From: an uncultured Ruminococcus sp.
GTDB lineage: Bacteria; Bacillota; Clostridia; Oscillospirales; Acutalibacteraceae
Assembly (NCBI GenBank): GCA_902798365.1
Contig: CADBWP010000020.1
Location: forward strand, 1-64,000
Reading direction: 5' to 3'
Length of the DNA: 64,000 nt
Numbering within the stretch: position 1 is the stretch's first letter; each line of letters begins with the position of its first letter. Shown here in pieces: positions 44,397 to 54,300 of the stretch. A model generated the notes under the pieces. It was not told where the DNA came from. It was given only the letters and a program-made list of their open reading frames with translations, and searched no databases. The translations under genes and the position numbers were made by a program.

Positions 44397-45272
44397 ATGA
44401 ATTACTGGGTGATCATCGGCGAGGGCGGCGGCTTTGACGAGGTCAAAAACGTCAGGACACAGCCAAACAAGCCTCAGACGGGCGGCATAAACAGAACGGT
44501 GGTGCGCGTTGACGATGTGGTATTTACCATGGGCGGCGACGGAAACACCAAGATTTTCCTGTGCGGAGAAGAAACCGCCGCGCCCGATGTGTTTTTGCTT
44601 TGGGGTCACTACAACGAGGTGTTCGAGGGCATTTCGCGCAGGCTCATCTCGCTGGGCGCAAAAAGCATCAACGATATTGACGCCAAAAGAATAGTGTGCA
44701 GCAAGCTCTCTACGGCACTTGTTCTGGAGCAGGCGGGCATTCCGCAGGCAAAAACCATGCTTGTGTCAGCCTCCACCTCGGCAAAGGCAGTCGCGGACTG
44801 CGTGGGGCTTCCTGCCGTGCTCAAGCCGAGCGACGGAGCCCAAGGCGCGGGAGTGGTGCTTCTAAACACCGAGGAAGAGATAGCCGATTATCTTTCGCAG
44901 CTTCCCGAGGGCAGCGGAAAAGCCGTTCTGGCTCAGGAGTATGTAGCCGCAGCAAAGGGACGCGACATCCGCGTTACCGTCATAGATTACAAGGTGGGCA
45001 ACGTCATTCAGCGTGTTTCCGACGACCCCGGCGAGTTCCGCTCCAACGTTCATCTCGGCGGTCACGTAGAGGACTTCGAGCTTGACGCCGATACCACAGC
45101 GATGTGCGAAAAGATCGCACGGGTGTGCGGACTGCGCCTTTGCGGCATTGACCTGCTGCAAACGGGCAGCGGCTATGTCGTGGGCGAGGTCAACTGTACG
45201 CCGGGAATGGCTCCCGATTTTTTGAAGTCGGACAAATTCAAAAAGCTGATGGGCGCGCTTATCACGGGCTGA
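44397..45272 (+). CDS. ATP-grasp (RimK-type) ligase-like protein
   Basis: 291 residues with an ATP-grasp fold: 'LPAVLKPSDGAQGAGVV' (ATP-binding lysine and glycine-rich loop, about residues 137-153), 'AQEYVAAAKGRDIRVTVID' and 'VVGEVNCTPGM' with the Mg-binding Glu/Asn. Such enzymes join a carboxylate to an amine via acyl-phosphate. Being first in the NRPS operon it may acylate, or attach an amino acid to, the peptide product. ATG 44397 has AAGGAG nine bases upstream; an in-frame TTG at 44388 is an alternative. It could instead be an unrelated RimK-like housekeeping protein, but the operon organisation argues against this. Confidence 0.82.
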   Translation: MNYWVIIGEGGGFDEVKNVRTQPNKPQTGGINRTVVRVDDVVFTMGGDGNTKIFLCGEETAAPDVFLLWGHYNEVFEGISRRLISLGAKSINDIDAKRIVCSKLSTALVLEQAGIPQAKTMLVSASTSAKAVADCVGLPAVLKPSDGAQGAGVVLLNTEEEIADYLSQLPEGSGKAVLAQEYVAAAKGRDIRVTVIDYKVGNVIQRVSDDPGEFRSNVHLGGHVEDFELDADTTAMCEKIARVCGLRLCGIDLLQTGSGYVVGEVNCTPGMAPDFLKSDKFKKLMGALITG

Positions 45273-45287
45273 TGGGAAAGATGTATT

Positions 45288-47009
45288 ATGTTTTCTTTAT
45301 TTAAAAAGCATTTACGCGGACAGATACCGCTTGTTGTCGCAACCTTTATATCCACGGCACTAACATATTTTATCCAGATATGCCTGCTTATGCCCGAATC
45401 AAAGCGGATAATAGACAAGGGCGTAAACGTTCAGGACACCGACGCTATACGAAGCAGCGGAATAATGATGATCATTTTCACGGTCATCATAGGCATACTC
45501 ACGGTGATCACCGCATATTTAAGCTCGCGCGTAACGGCGGGCTTTACCTGCTCGGTGCGCAGGGCGTGCTTTAAAAAGGCCAATTCGCTTTCGCCGCAGG
45601 ACTTTGCGGTGTTCGGAGAATCGACTCTGCTCAACCGCACTATGGCAGACGTAAACAACCTTACGATAATTTGCATAAACGCCATGCGGCTTTGGATGGC
45701 GATACCCATACTCATCATCACCGAGCTGTTCATAATAGCGTTCAACAACATCATCATATTCTTTGTGCTGTCGTTTTTCTTTATTCTCACCGTTACCTTC
45801 CTGCTTATATTCACCGCCAAGTCACGCGCGAATTTTGAAAAGCTGCAGCAAAAGTTAGACAAAATCAACCTCAACATGCGCGAGCGCATTGTGGGCGTAA
45901 GGCACATACGCGCGTTCGGCAACGAGGATGTGGTAAACCAAAAATCCGTCAGGGGTCACGAGGAAGCGTACGCCGAGGCTATCGCCGCCAACAAAAAGAT
46001 AAACTTTCTTTCTCCCGTCGGCATGGTGGTAATGAACTGGGTTGTGGTTCTTATCTACATAATCGGAACAGCCGAGATAAAAAACGGAATGGCGTCAATC
46101 AGTCAGCTGCTGCTCATCTTCCAGTACATTTCATACTTTATAATGAGCCTTATGTCTATCCCGTTTTTGGTAAACTATCTGCCCAAGGGCGTCGTGTCGG
46201 CGCGCAGGGTCAACGAGCTGCTCGATTACGAGCCCGTAAAATACACCGGCGCTCAGATAAAAAAGAAAGAGAATACTCAGGGCAGGGTAGAGTTCAAAAA
46301 CGTTGTGTTCGGTTATTCGGGCGCGCTTGACGTTATTGCCGACATAAGCTTTACCGCGGAGCCCGGCACCACCACGGCGTTCATAGGAACCACGGGCAGC
46401 GGCAAAACCACAATAATGAACCTTATGCAGGGCTTGTATCTGCCCACCTTCGGCGATATTCTCATAGACGGCATCAGCATCCGTGAGGCGGACGGCGACT
46501 GGCTGCGCTCCTGCTTTTCATACGGCACCCAGCGCCCGATGATTTTTCAGGACACCGTGCGCAGCAATATAAGCAAAACCGCCTCGGACGAAAAAATAAT
46601 GCAGGCATGCGACGCGTCCTGCTTCTCCGAGATTATTATGGACAAGCCCGAGGGTCTTGACTTTCAGCTTTCGCAGGGCGGCATGAACCTGTCGGGCGGA
46701 CAGCGGCAAAGGCTTTCTCTGGCAAGAACTCTGGCAAGAGACGCCGCCGTTTATATTTTTGACGACACCTTCTCGGCTCTTGACGCGCAGACCGAGCAGC
46801 ACGCAAGAACCGCCATGCGCGAAATGCTCAAGGGCAAAACCGTTATGATGGTCGCCCAGAAAATAAGCACCGTGCGCGACGCCGACCGCATAATAGTCCT
46901 TGAAAAGGGACGCATAGCGGGTCAGGGCACGCACGACGAGCTGCTTAAGACCTGCAGCGAATACCGTGAGATCTATCAGACCCAGTGTTATCTGGACGAA
47001 AAGGGGTGA
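45288..47009 (+). CDS. ABC exporter half-transporter (degenerate catalytic site)
   Basis: 573 residues: a six-helix ABC membrane domain (about 1-320) and ATPase domain with Walker A 'GTTGSGKTTIM' (about 367), signature 'LSGGQRQRLSLA' (about 469) and Walker B 'VYIFDDTFSALD'. The catalytic Glu after Walker B is Asp, as in the degenerate half of heterodimeric exporters. The partner follows at 47014. Together they probably export the NRPS product. Confidence 0.92.
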   Translation: MFSLFKKHLRGQIPLVVATFISTALTYFIQICLLMPESKRIIDKGVNVQDTDAIRSSGIMMIIFTVIIGILTVITAYLSSRVTAGFTCSVRRACFKKANSLSPQDFAVFGESTLLNRTMADVNNLTIICINAMRLWMAIPILIITELFIIAFNNIIIFFVLSFFFILTVTFLLIFTAKSRANFEKLQQKLDKINLNMRERIVGVRHIRAFGNEDVVNQKSVRGHEEAYAEAIAANKKINFLSPVGMVVMNWVVVLIYIIGTAEIKNGMASISQLLLIFQYISYFIMSLMSIPFLVNYLPKGVVSARRVNELLDYEPVKYTGAQIKKKENTQGRVEFKNVVFGYSGALDVIADISFTAEPGTTTAFIGTTGSGKTTIMNLMQGLYLPTFGDILIDGISIREADGDWLRSCFSYGTQRPMIFQDTVRSNISKTASDEKIMQACDASCFSEIIMDKPEGLDFQLSQGGMNLSGGQRQRLSLARTLARDAAVYIFDDTFSALDAQTEQHARTAMREMLKGKTVMMVAQKISTVRDADRIIVLEKGRIAGQGTHDELLKTCSEYREIYQTQCYLDEKG

Positions 47010-47013
47010 GCGC

Positions 47014-48783
47014 GTGAGCAGGCAGAACAAAAGCAAAACCAAAGGCGTTATCCCGCGGCTGATAAAAGATACGGGAAAAAACCGCGCAAGGTTCGGCGCA
47101 GTTATCGTTGTCATAATACTTATCAAGCTTTGCCTGGCGTACGCTCCCAGGGTGGTAAGCAACATTACGGATACAATGCAGAGCTTTGTAACAACCGGCA
47201 ATTATGACTTCGGGTATCTGCTCATACTGTGCGCCGTGCTGGCGGCACTGTACTTTGTGGGCTATGGAGCCGACGGCTTCATCAACCGCTCGCTTGTCAA
47301 AATATCGCAAAGCCTTGCGCTTACGCTCAGAAACCGCGTGGGCGAAAAGCTCAACAGGCTGACCATAAACTACTCCGACACCCATCCGCTGGGCGACACC
47401 CAGTCAAGGGTAACGGGAGATATGGTGAATCTCTCAAACGGAATCGAATCCACGTTGCCGTCCCTGCTGGGGCAGGCTATTCTTATGGCGGCTATCTGCG
47501 TTATGATGCTGTTCACCAACGTGTGGCTCGCGCTCATATACATCATCGCCATACCCGTCACCTTTATCGGGCTCAGGATAATCGCAGCCCGCACCAAAAA
47601 GGAGTTTATGAAAACAAACCGCCAGCTCGGAAAAATGAACTCGCTGGTGTCGGACACATACTCAAATCACACCATAGTCAAGGCGTATTGCCGCGTTGAT
47701 GAAAAGGAAGCCGAGTTTGACGAGATGAACAGGGAGTTTGAGCGACTGTTTATCCGTTCGCGCTTTACCTCGGGCTTTATGCGCCCGTTCAGCGACCTTA
47801 TGGCAAAGATATCCTACATCCTGCTTTGCCTCATCGGCGGAATAATGATGCTCAACGGCACGCTCACTCTCGGCGGCTTCACGGCGTTTCTGTTTTACGG
47901 CAATATGATAGGCGTGCCGATAGCCGAGCTTTCGGTGGCGCTGAACAACTTTCAGGACTCGCTCAGCTCTGCCGGACGCATCTATGAGCTGCTCGACGAG
48001 GAGGAGGAGCCTGCCGAAACTCCAAAAAGCGTGCTTCCTGCCGACGGCGTAAAGGGCGAGATAAGGTTTGAAAACGTAAAATTCGGTTATACTCCCAACA
48101 AGACCCTTATGCATGACGTGTCGTTCACCGCCGAGCCGGGCTGCACCATGGCTATAGCGGGTCCCTCGGGAGCCGGCAAAACGACGCTTATCAACCTGCT
48201 TATGCGCTTCTACGACATTCAGGACGGTGTCATCAGGCTCGACGGCATAAACACGCGCGAGCTTTCAAAGCGCGACCTGCGCTCCGTATTCGGAATGGTG
48301 CTGCAGGAGACCTGGATATTTGACGGCACCATAGCCGACAACATAGCCTTCGGCAAGCCCGGCGCCACCCGAAGCGAAATAATAAAGGCGGCAAAGACCG
48401 CCTACTGCGACAGCTTTATCCAGCGCCTGCCAAACGGCTACGACACATACATAAGCGCCGAAAATTCCTCGCTTTCGGCAGGTGAAAAGCAGCTGCTTTC
48501 GATAGCGCGCGCCATTATAGCCGACCCCAAGGTGCTTATTCTGGACGAGGCTACCTCTCAGGTCGATACCAAGACCGAGGAAGTGATAACCGAGGCAATG
48601 CAGGCGATGATGAAGGGCAGAACAAGCTTTATCATCGCGCACCGCCTTTACACCATACGCAACGCCGACAAGATAATATTTATGCAGGACGGCGACATCA
48701 GGGAGGTGGGCAGCCACGAAGAGCTGCTTGAAAGAAAGGGCTGCTATGCCGCCATGTATGCAAGCGGTGTTTCCGCCGAATGA
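47014..48783 (+). CDS. ABC exporter half-transporter (canonical catalytic site)
   Basis: 589 residues: ABC membrane domain and ATPase domain with Walker A 'GPSGAGKTTLINLL' (about 382), signature 'LSAGEKQLLSIARA', canonical Walker B plus Glu 'VLILDEATSQVD' and H-loop 'IAHRL'. GTG 47014 follows AAAAGGGG and lies four bases after the previous stop; the earlier open frame overlaps that gene. It forms a heterodimer with the preceding protein. Best known relatives export peptides, lipids or drugs. Confidence 0.92.
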   Translation: MSRQNKSKTKGVIPRLIKDTGKNRARFGAVIVVIILIKLCLAYAPRVVSNITDTMQSFVTTGNYDFGYLLILCAVLAALYFVGYGADGFINRSLVKISQSLALTLRNRVGEKLNRLTINYSDTHPLGDTQSRVTGDMVNLSNGIESTLPSLLGQAILMAAICVMMLFTNVWLALIYIIAIPVTFIGLRIIAARTKKEFMKTNRQLGKMNSLVSDTYSNHTIVKAYCRVDEKEAEFDEMNREFERLFIRSRFTSGFMRPFSDLMAKISYILLCLIGGIMMLNGTLTLGGFTAFLFYGNMIGVPIAELSVALNNFQDSLSSAGRIYELLDEEEEPAETPKSVLPADGVKGEIRFENVKFGYTPNKTLMHDVSFTAEPGCTMAIAGPSGAGKTTLINLLMRFYDIQDGVIRLDGINTRELSKRDLRSVFGMVLQETWIFDGTIADNIAFGKPGATRSEIIKAAKTAYCDSFIQRLPNGYDTYISAENSSLSAGEKQLLSIARAIIADPKVLILDEATSQVDTKTEEVITEAMQAMMKGRTSFIIAHRLYTIRNADKIIFMQDGDIREVGSHEELLERKGCYAAMYASGVSAE

Positions 48784-48799
48784 GGAGTGAGATCACAAT

Positions 48800-50155
48800 A
48801 TGAAAAACATAACGTTTGAGGAAGCTCAAAAAATCGTGAGAGAGGGCGAGCTTGCCACCCCCGAGGAGCGCGCCGAAATGCGGCGTGAACGCCTGCGCAC
48901 GCTTGTTGAATACGCAAGAGAAAACTCACCCTATCTTAAAGAGCTCTACAGCGGGCTCCCCGAAAACTACGACCTCGGGGACATTCCCGTGCTCGACAAG
49001 GCGGACGGTCTGGCTCATTACAACGACTGGGTGACCGACCGCGAACTGACAATAGACAAGGTGCGCGAATATCTGGCGCGCGACGCGTCCGACAACTCGC
49101 TGCTGCTCGGCAAATACACAGCTCTGCAAACCTCGGGCTCAACGGGCGAGCCGCTGCCCATGGTGCGCGACATGCACCGCAATCAAATACACACCCAGCT
49201 GCTGCTTCAAAGGCTGATGTATCCCGTGCCTGCGGGCTATTACGACCACTCAAAGCACAAAATGGCGTTTATAGTTCACATCTCCACATCGGCGTCAAGC
49301 TACGGCTCCTACCTCAAAACCAAGGCGCGCCGCCCCGGCTTTGAGGACAACATCACGGCTATATCCATCCTCGACAGCGCCGAGCAGATGGTCAAAAAGC
49401 TGAACGACTTCCGACCCGAGATACTCGTCGCATATCCGCCGTCGCTTGTGATGCTCGCCGAGGAAAAGGCAGGCGGAATGCTTGATATTAATCCCGGGCT
49501 TATCGTAAGCTCGGCGGAGCTGCTCACTGAGGAAAGCTATCACCGCATACACGAGGTTTTCGGCTGTCCCGTGCTCAACAACTACTGCATGACCGAGGGC
49601 GGCGAGATCGCCATGACGCACGACTGCCCCCATCTGCACATAAACGACGACTGGGTGATAGTCGAGCCTGTTGATAAGGATCGTCGGCCCGTAAAAAACA
49701 GCGACGAGTTTTCCGACGGAATACTTGTTACCGACCTGTCAAACTTTGTCCAGCCCATCATCCGCTATTATGTAAGCGACTCCGTTCGCATACGCAGCGA
49801 GCGCTTTGACTGCTTCGGCTTGCCCGTTATGGAGATACGCGGCAGAAGCTGGGAAAGCTTTAAGCTCGGCGGAAAAAGCTTCAGCACAAAAGGGCTCGAG
49901 GTAAAGGCAAAGTTCTGCAAGGGTCTGTGTCAGTATCAGTTTGTGCAAACCTCCGCCGACAGCATGGAGGTGCGCGGCATAGTCGCCGCCGGATACGACA
50001 AGGCAGAGGTGCTCGGCAGTCTGGCAAAGACGCTTGACGAATACTTTGCGCAGGCGGGCTGCACGGGCGTAACGGTGAGCTTCAGCGAAGAAGCTCCCAT
50101 ACGCAACGAAAGAGGCGGCAAAACGCCGATGTTCAAAAAGAAGGAAGGCATATGA
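48800..50155 (+). CDS. Phenylacetate-CoA ligase-like adenylating enzyme (PaaK/F390 synthetase type)
   Basis: 451 residues, ANL superfamily PaaK branch: 'LQTSGSTGEPLPM' (P-loop, about residue 110), 'YCMTEGGEIA' (about 252) and a C-terminal 'NERGGKTPMF' region. It activates a carboxylic acid as acyl-AMP, perhaps making an acyl-CoA or acyl-thioester. Within the NRPS operon it may supply a starter acid or modify the product. A GAGGAG ribosome site precedes the start; it overlaps the CapA-like gene by ATGA. No carrier-protein domain is attached. Confidence 0.82.
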   Translation: MKNITFEEAQKIVREGELATPEERAEMRRERLRTLVEYARENSPYLKELYSGLPENYDLGDIPVLDKADGLAHYNDWVTDRELTIDKVREYLARDASDNSLLLGKYTALQTSGSTGEPLPMVRDMHRNQIHTQLLLQRLMYPVPAGYYDHSKHKMAFIVHISTSASSYGSYLKTKARRPGFEDNITAISILDSAEQMVKKLNDFRPEILVAYPPSLVMLAEEKAGGMLDINPGLIVSSAELLTEESYHRIHEVFGCPVLNNYCMTEGGEIAMTHDCPHLHINDDWVIVEPVDKDRRPVKNSDEFSDGILVTDLSNFVQPIIRYYVSDSVRIRSERFDCFGLPVMEIRGRSWESFKLGGKSFSTKGLEVKAKFCKGLCQYQFVQTSADSMEVRGIVAAGYDKAEVLGSLAKTLDEYFAQAGCTGVTVSFSEEAPIRNERGGKTPMFKKKEGI

Positions 50156-51333
50156 ACGAAAAAGTAAGCATACTGTTCGCAGGCGACACCTTTCCCGTCT
50201 CCGACAATTTTGATTTGTTTTGCGACGGAAAAACAGAGGAGCTGTTCGGCGACAGGCTGTGCCGTATGTTTGCGGACGCCGATTACAGCGTGTGCAACCT
50301 TGAGGGCTGCTTTACGGATAACGGCGAGCCCGTTGAAAAGGTGGGGCCGAGCGTAAAGGCTCCCGTCAAAGCCGCGCTCGGAATAAAAAAGCTCGGCTTC
50401 AGGGCGGCAACGCTTGCAAACACTCACACCCTCGACTACGGCAGCAAGGGTCACGACGAAATGCGCGCCGCTCTTGACAATTACGGCATAGAGTACTTTG
50501 GCACGGGCGACAGCAAAGACAGCATAAAAACCCACATAACCGTAACCATAAAGGGCATAACCGTCACGTTCTACACCGTTACCGAGCTTTTTGCGTTCAA
50601 CAAGCCCGGCAAGAACACCCCCGGAGCCAACGGCTACGACGAATACGCGGTATGCAAGGAACTTGCCGAGCTTAAAAAGAACTGCGACCGCCTTGTTGTG
50701 CTTTATCACGGCGGAGCCGAGATGACCTGCTACAGCTCGGGCATGATCAGAAAGCGCTTTCACCGCATGGCGGACAACGGAGCCGACATCATCCTTGCTC
50801 AGCACACGCACGCCATCGCCTTTGAGGAATACTACAACGGCGCCTATCTGCTGTACGGACAGGGCAACTTCTGTTTTAACCTCAGTCCGCGTGTGTCGGA
50901 ATACACCGCCACGGGCATCTTGCTCGAGGCTGTTTTCGGCGCGGACGGCTTTGAAATAAAAAAACATCTTGTAAGGCGCACCAAATCCGGCTGCGAATAC
51001 GCGCAGGCTCAGGACTTTGCCGCCTTTGACGAAAGAACTCGCCTGCACGACAGGGTCGCGGCGGGTGACGAAAGCGCCGAGGCGGAGCTTGAAAGGCGTT
51101 TTTCGGAGTACAGCACAGGCTTTTGGATGCCCAGACTGTTAAAGGTTTTCAGAGGGATAAACAGCAGCGACGACCGCGCTCTTGAAAATCTGCCGCCTGC
51201 CGAAATAACAAAGCACCTGCTGACAAAATACACCAAGCAGCAGCTTTTGGCTATTCAAATGCTGATTGACAACGACGAATTTAACGAGATCGCTTCAAGG
51301 TTTATTTCGGAAGCGATAAAAAATAAGGAATGA
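50152..51333 (+). CDS. CapA-family (PGA_cap) metallophosphatase-like protein
   Basis: 393 residues of the PGA_cap/CapA family: 'SILFAGDTFPVSDNF', 'CNLEGCFTDNGEPV', 'ATLANTHTLDYG', 'YHGGAEMTC' and 'AQHTHAI' are the usual metal-binding-type motifs. There is no signal peptide or membrane helix, unlike classic CapA, so it is probably cytoplasmic. CapA proteins are linked to poly-gamma-glutamate synthesis. In this operon the function is unknown but may concern a glutamyl or amide step together with the ATP-grasp ligase. Overlaps both neighbours. Confidence 0.85.
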   Translation: MNEKVSILFAGDTFPVSDNFDLFCDGKTEELFGDRLCRMFADADYSVCNLEGCFTDNGEPVEKVGPSVKAPVKAALGIKKLGFRAATLANTHTLDYGSKGHDEMRAALDNYGIEYFGTGDSKDSIKTHITVTIKGITVTFYTVTELFAFNKPGKNTPGANGYDEYAVCKELAELKKNCDRLVVLYHGGAEMTCYSSGMIRKRFHRMADNGADIILAQHTHAIAFEEYYNGAYLLYGQGNFCFNLSPRVSEYTATGILLEAVFGADGFEIKKHLVRRTKSGCEYAQAQDFAAFDERTRLHDRVAAGDESAEAELERRFSEYSTGFWMPRLLKVFRGINSSDDRALENLPPAEITKHLLTKYTKQQLLAIQMLIDNDEFNEIASRFISEAIKNKE

Positions 51334-51338
51334 CAGCC

Positions 51339-54300
51339 ATGGATTCAATCGTAAAGAAACTATCCGAAACAATCAAAGCATATCCCGACACAACCGCAAT
51401 TATCGATCAGGGCGAGAACAACGAGTTCACCTATGCGGGGTTCGGCGAGTACGCGTCAAAAATCGCCGCCAAGCTTGTGCGTCTCGGTGTGGGACGCGGC
51501 GATTTTGTGATGATCATGCTCTCCAGAGACAAAAGATACATCGCGGCAATGTTTGCGGCGTGGCTCGCGGGCGCGGGCTTTGCTCCGCTTTCTCCAACCT
51601 ATCCGCCCGAAAGAATAGAATATATCAAGGGTGACTGCAAGGCAAAGGCGGTCATTGACGACCGCTTTCTGCGCGGAATAGAAAGGGAAGAGCCTTTGTC
51701 CGAAACAATAATCCCCGATCCCGCCGATCCCGCCATTCTTATCTATACCTCGGGCTCCACGGGCAACCCCAAGGGCGTGCTGCACTCTCACCGCAGCATC
51801 ACCGATTCGGTGTTCCGCTACATGGAATACTCCGATACTCCCGTCGGCTTCAGGGCTGCCATAGGCGCGCCGTTCACCTTTGTCGCCTCGGTTCAGGGCG
51901 TGTTTGCTCCGCTGTGCCTTGCAAACACCACCATCCTTGTTCCCTACGAGGCTATGCGCGATCCCGTGCTTTTGGCCCCTAAAATGCTCAAGGTGTTCCG
52001 TCCCAAGGGCAGCTCGCTCCAAGTGGTTTCAACGGGAAGCGAGCGCGTCAGCAACACCTACAGCAAAGACTTCAAAATACAGGTGGCTTACGGACAGACC
52101 GAATCCGCGGGCGCTGTTATGATGTTTGAGATAGACAAGAGCTATGACAACACGCCCATAGGAAAGCCCATAGGAAACGTAAAGGCGTATCTGCTCGACG
52201 AAAACGGAAGCCCCGCCGAGGAGGGCGAGATATGCCTTGCAGGATATTTTGCCGACGGCTACCTCAACCTTCCCGAGCAGACCGCAAAGACCTTTGCCGA
52301 CAACCCCTTCAGGGAGCAGGACGGTTATCCCAAGCTGCTTCACACGGGCGACATAGGCAGGCTCGACGCCAACGGAAACTACATCTACCTCAACCGCAGA
52401 GTCTGGATGGTAAAAATCAACGGTCAGCGTGTTGAGCCCGGAGAAATAGAGACCATAATAAAAAACACCGACGGCATTTTTGACGCGGCTGTAAAGGACT
52501 TCAAAAACCGCTACGGACAGGTGTATATCGTCGCGTACTATGTTGAGCGCGAGCCCGTTGAGGCAGAGGATATAAGACAGGCTATAGCCAAAAAGCTGCC
52601 GTCCTATATGATACCCTCGTTCTTTGTAAAGCTTGACAAGCTCCCGGTAAATGCCAACGGCAAGCTCGACCGCAAGGCGCTTTCGGCTCCCGAGGCGGGC
52701 GAGTTCAAAAACGAATACTCCGCCCCCGAAACAGATATTCAAAAGGCGTTGTGCAGCGCCTTTGAAAAGATTCTGGGCGTTGAGCGCGTCGGAACGGACG
52801 ACGACTTCTTTGCGCTGGGAGGCGACTCAATAAAAGCCGCAATGGCGGCAAGGGAATGTGAGCTGTACTTTGTTTCAATAGCCGATATTTTCAAGGGAAA
52901 AACTCCGCGCGGAATCGAAAAAGAGCTTCTCAGAAGGGCAGCCGCGCACTCGGACGCCGAAAAGAAGGAAAAGCCCGGGCTTTATCCGCTCACCCCGTCC
53001 GAAAGAGGAATGTATATCGAGCAGAAGCTCAACGAGAGCTCTACGGTATATAACCTCAACATCGCGGTTAAGATAAAGGGCGCAGACGTTGATGCGCTTG
53101 TCGGGGCGCTTAAAAAGGTGTTTGCCGCCCACGAGGCGTTCCACTCCTATTACGGAGAGGAAAACGGTATGCCCGTGCGCATACTTTCCGATGATCTTCC
53201 GGTAACCGAGGAAAAAACCGCGGCTTCCTTTGACGAGGTAAAGGCTGCCGCCGACGAATACTGCGAGCCGTTTGACCTTAACGCAGAGATCCCCGTAAGA
53301 CCCTTTGCTTACGCTCTGCCCGACGGCTCCGCCCTGCACCTTGCCGTTCACCACATCGCGTTTGACGGCGGCTCGGCAGGAACCTTTATCCGCGAGCTTA
53401 CCGACGCGCTTTTGGGTATGGACATACCCGAGGCAAGGGTGGATCTGTCCGACCTGTACAACAAGGCAGGGGACACGCAGGATGGTCTTGCGTTCTACCG
53501 CGAGCTGTTTGCCGACGGCGTTCCCGTAAACGAAATGCCGCTCAGAGGCAAAAGACCCAAGGTTCATCCGCTCTCAAACCGCGAGCTTACCTATACTCTC
53601 GACAGCAGCAGGCTCGATTCTGTCGGCAAGGCTGCGCGCGGCTTCGGGGTGACCGAATTTGAGCTGATATTCTCCGCTGTGGCAATGGCGCTTGCAAAAT
53701 ACACCGCATCCGACGACGTTGTGCTCGGCATTCCCACAAACATGCGTCCTCCGGGAGCGGACGACGTCATAGGCATGTTCGTCAACACCGCTCCCGTGCG
53801 TATAAAGGTAGGCAGAGATTCCGCCCTTGCGGATTACATCGCAGGCGTAAGCAGCGCCGTGCGAGGTGCCACCTACGGCGCGTCGCTGCCCTTTGAGGAC
53901 GTTGTGGCGGAGTTTGTAAAGCAGCGCGACGAAAGCCGCAACCCGATTTTTGACGTAAGCGTCAACTATATGCACAAGCCCGAGGCGTTTGAGCGCGGCG
54001 GGCTCGAGATAACAATGTATTCTCCCCTGCAAAAAATGAGCCGCGACTTTGGCATAGTCATGCGGCGCGGAGAAAACGACCTGCGTATTCTTTTACAGTA
54101 TTCCGACAGGCTGTTTGAGCCGCAGGTGGCGGAAAACTTTCTTGCGCAGATCATCGGCACGCTCAGCCTCATGCATGACCCGTCGGGGCTTGTAAGGGAC
54201 GCAATGGCTTTGCCCGAGGCTCAACAAAACGCTCTCGAGGCGTTTGCCTCCGAGGCTCAAACCCGGGTTGAGCCCTGCCTGCTGCATCAGCTTTTGGAGC

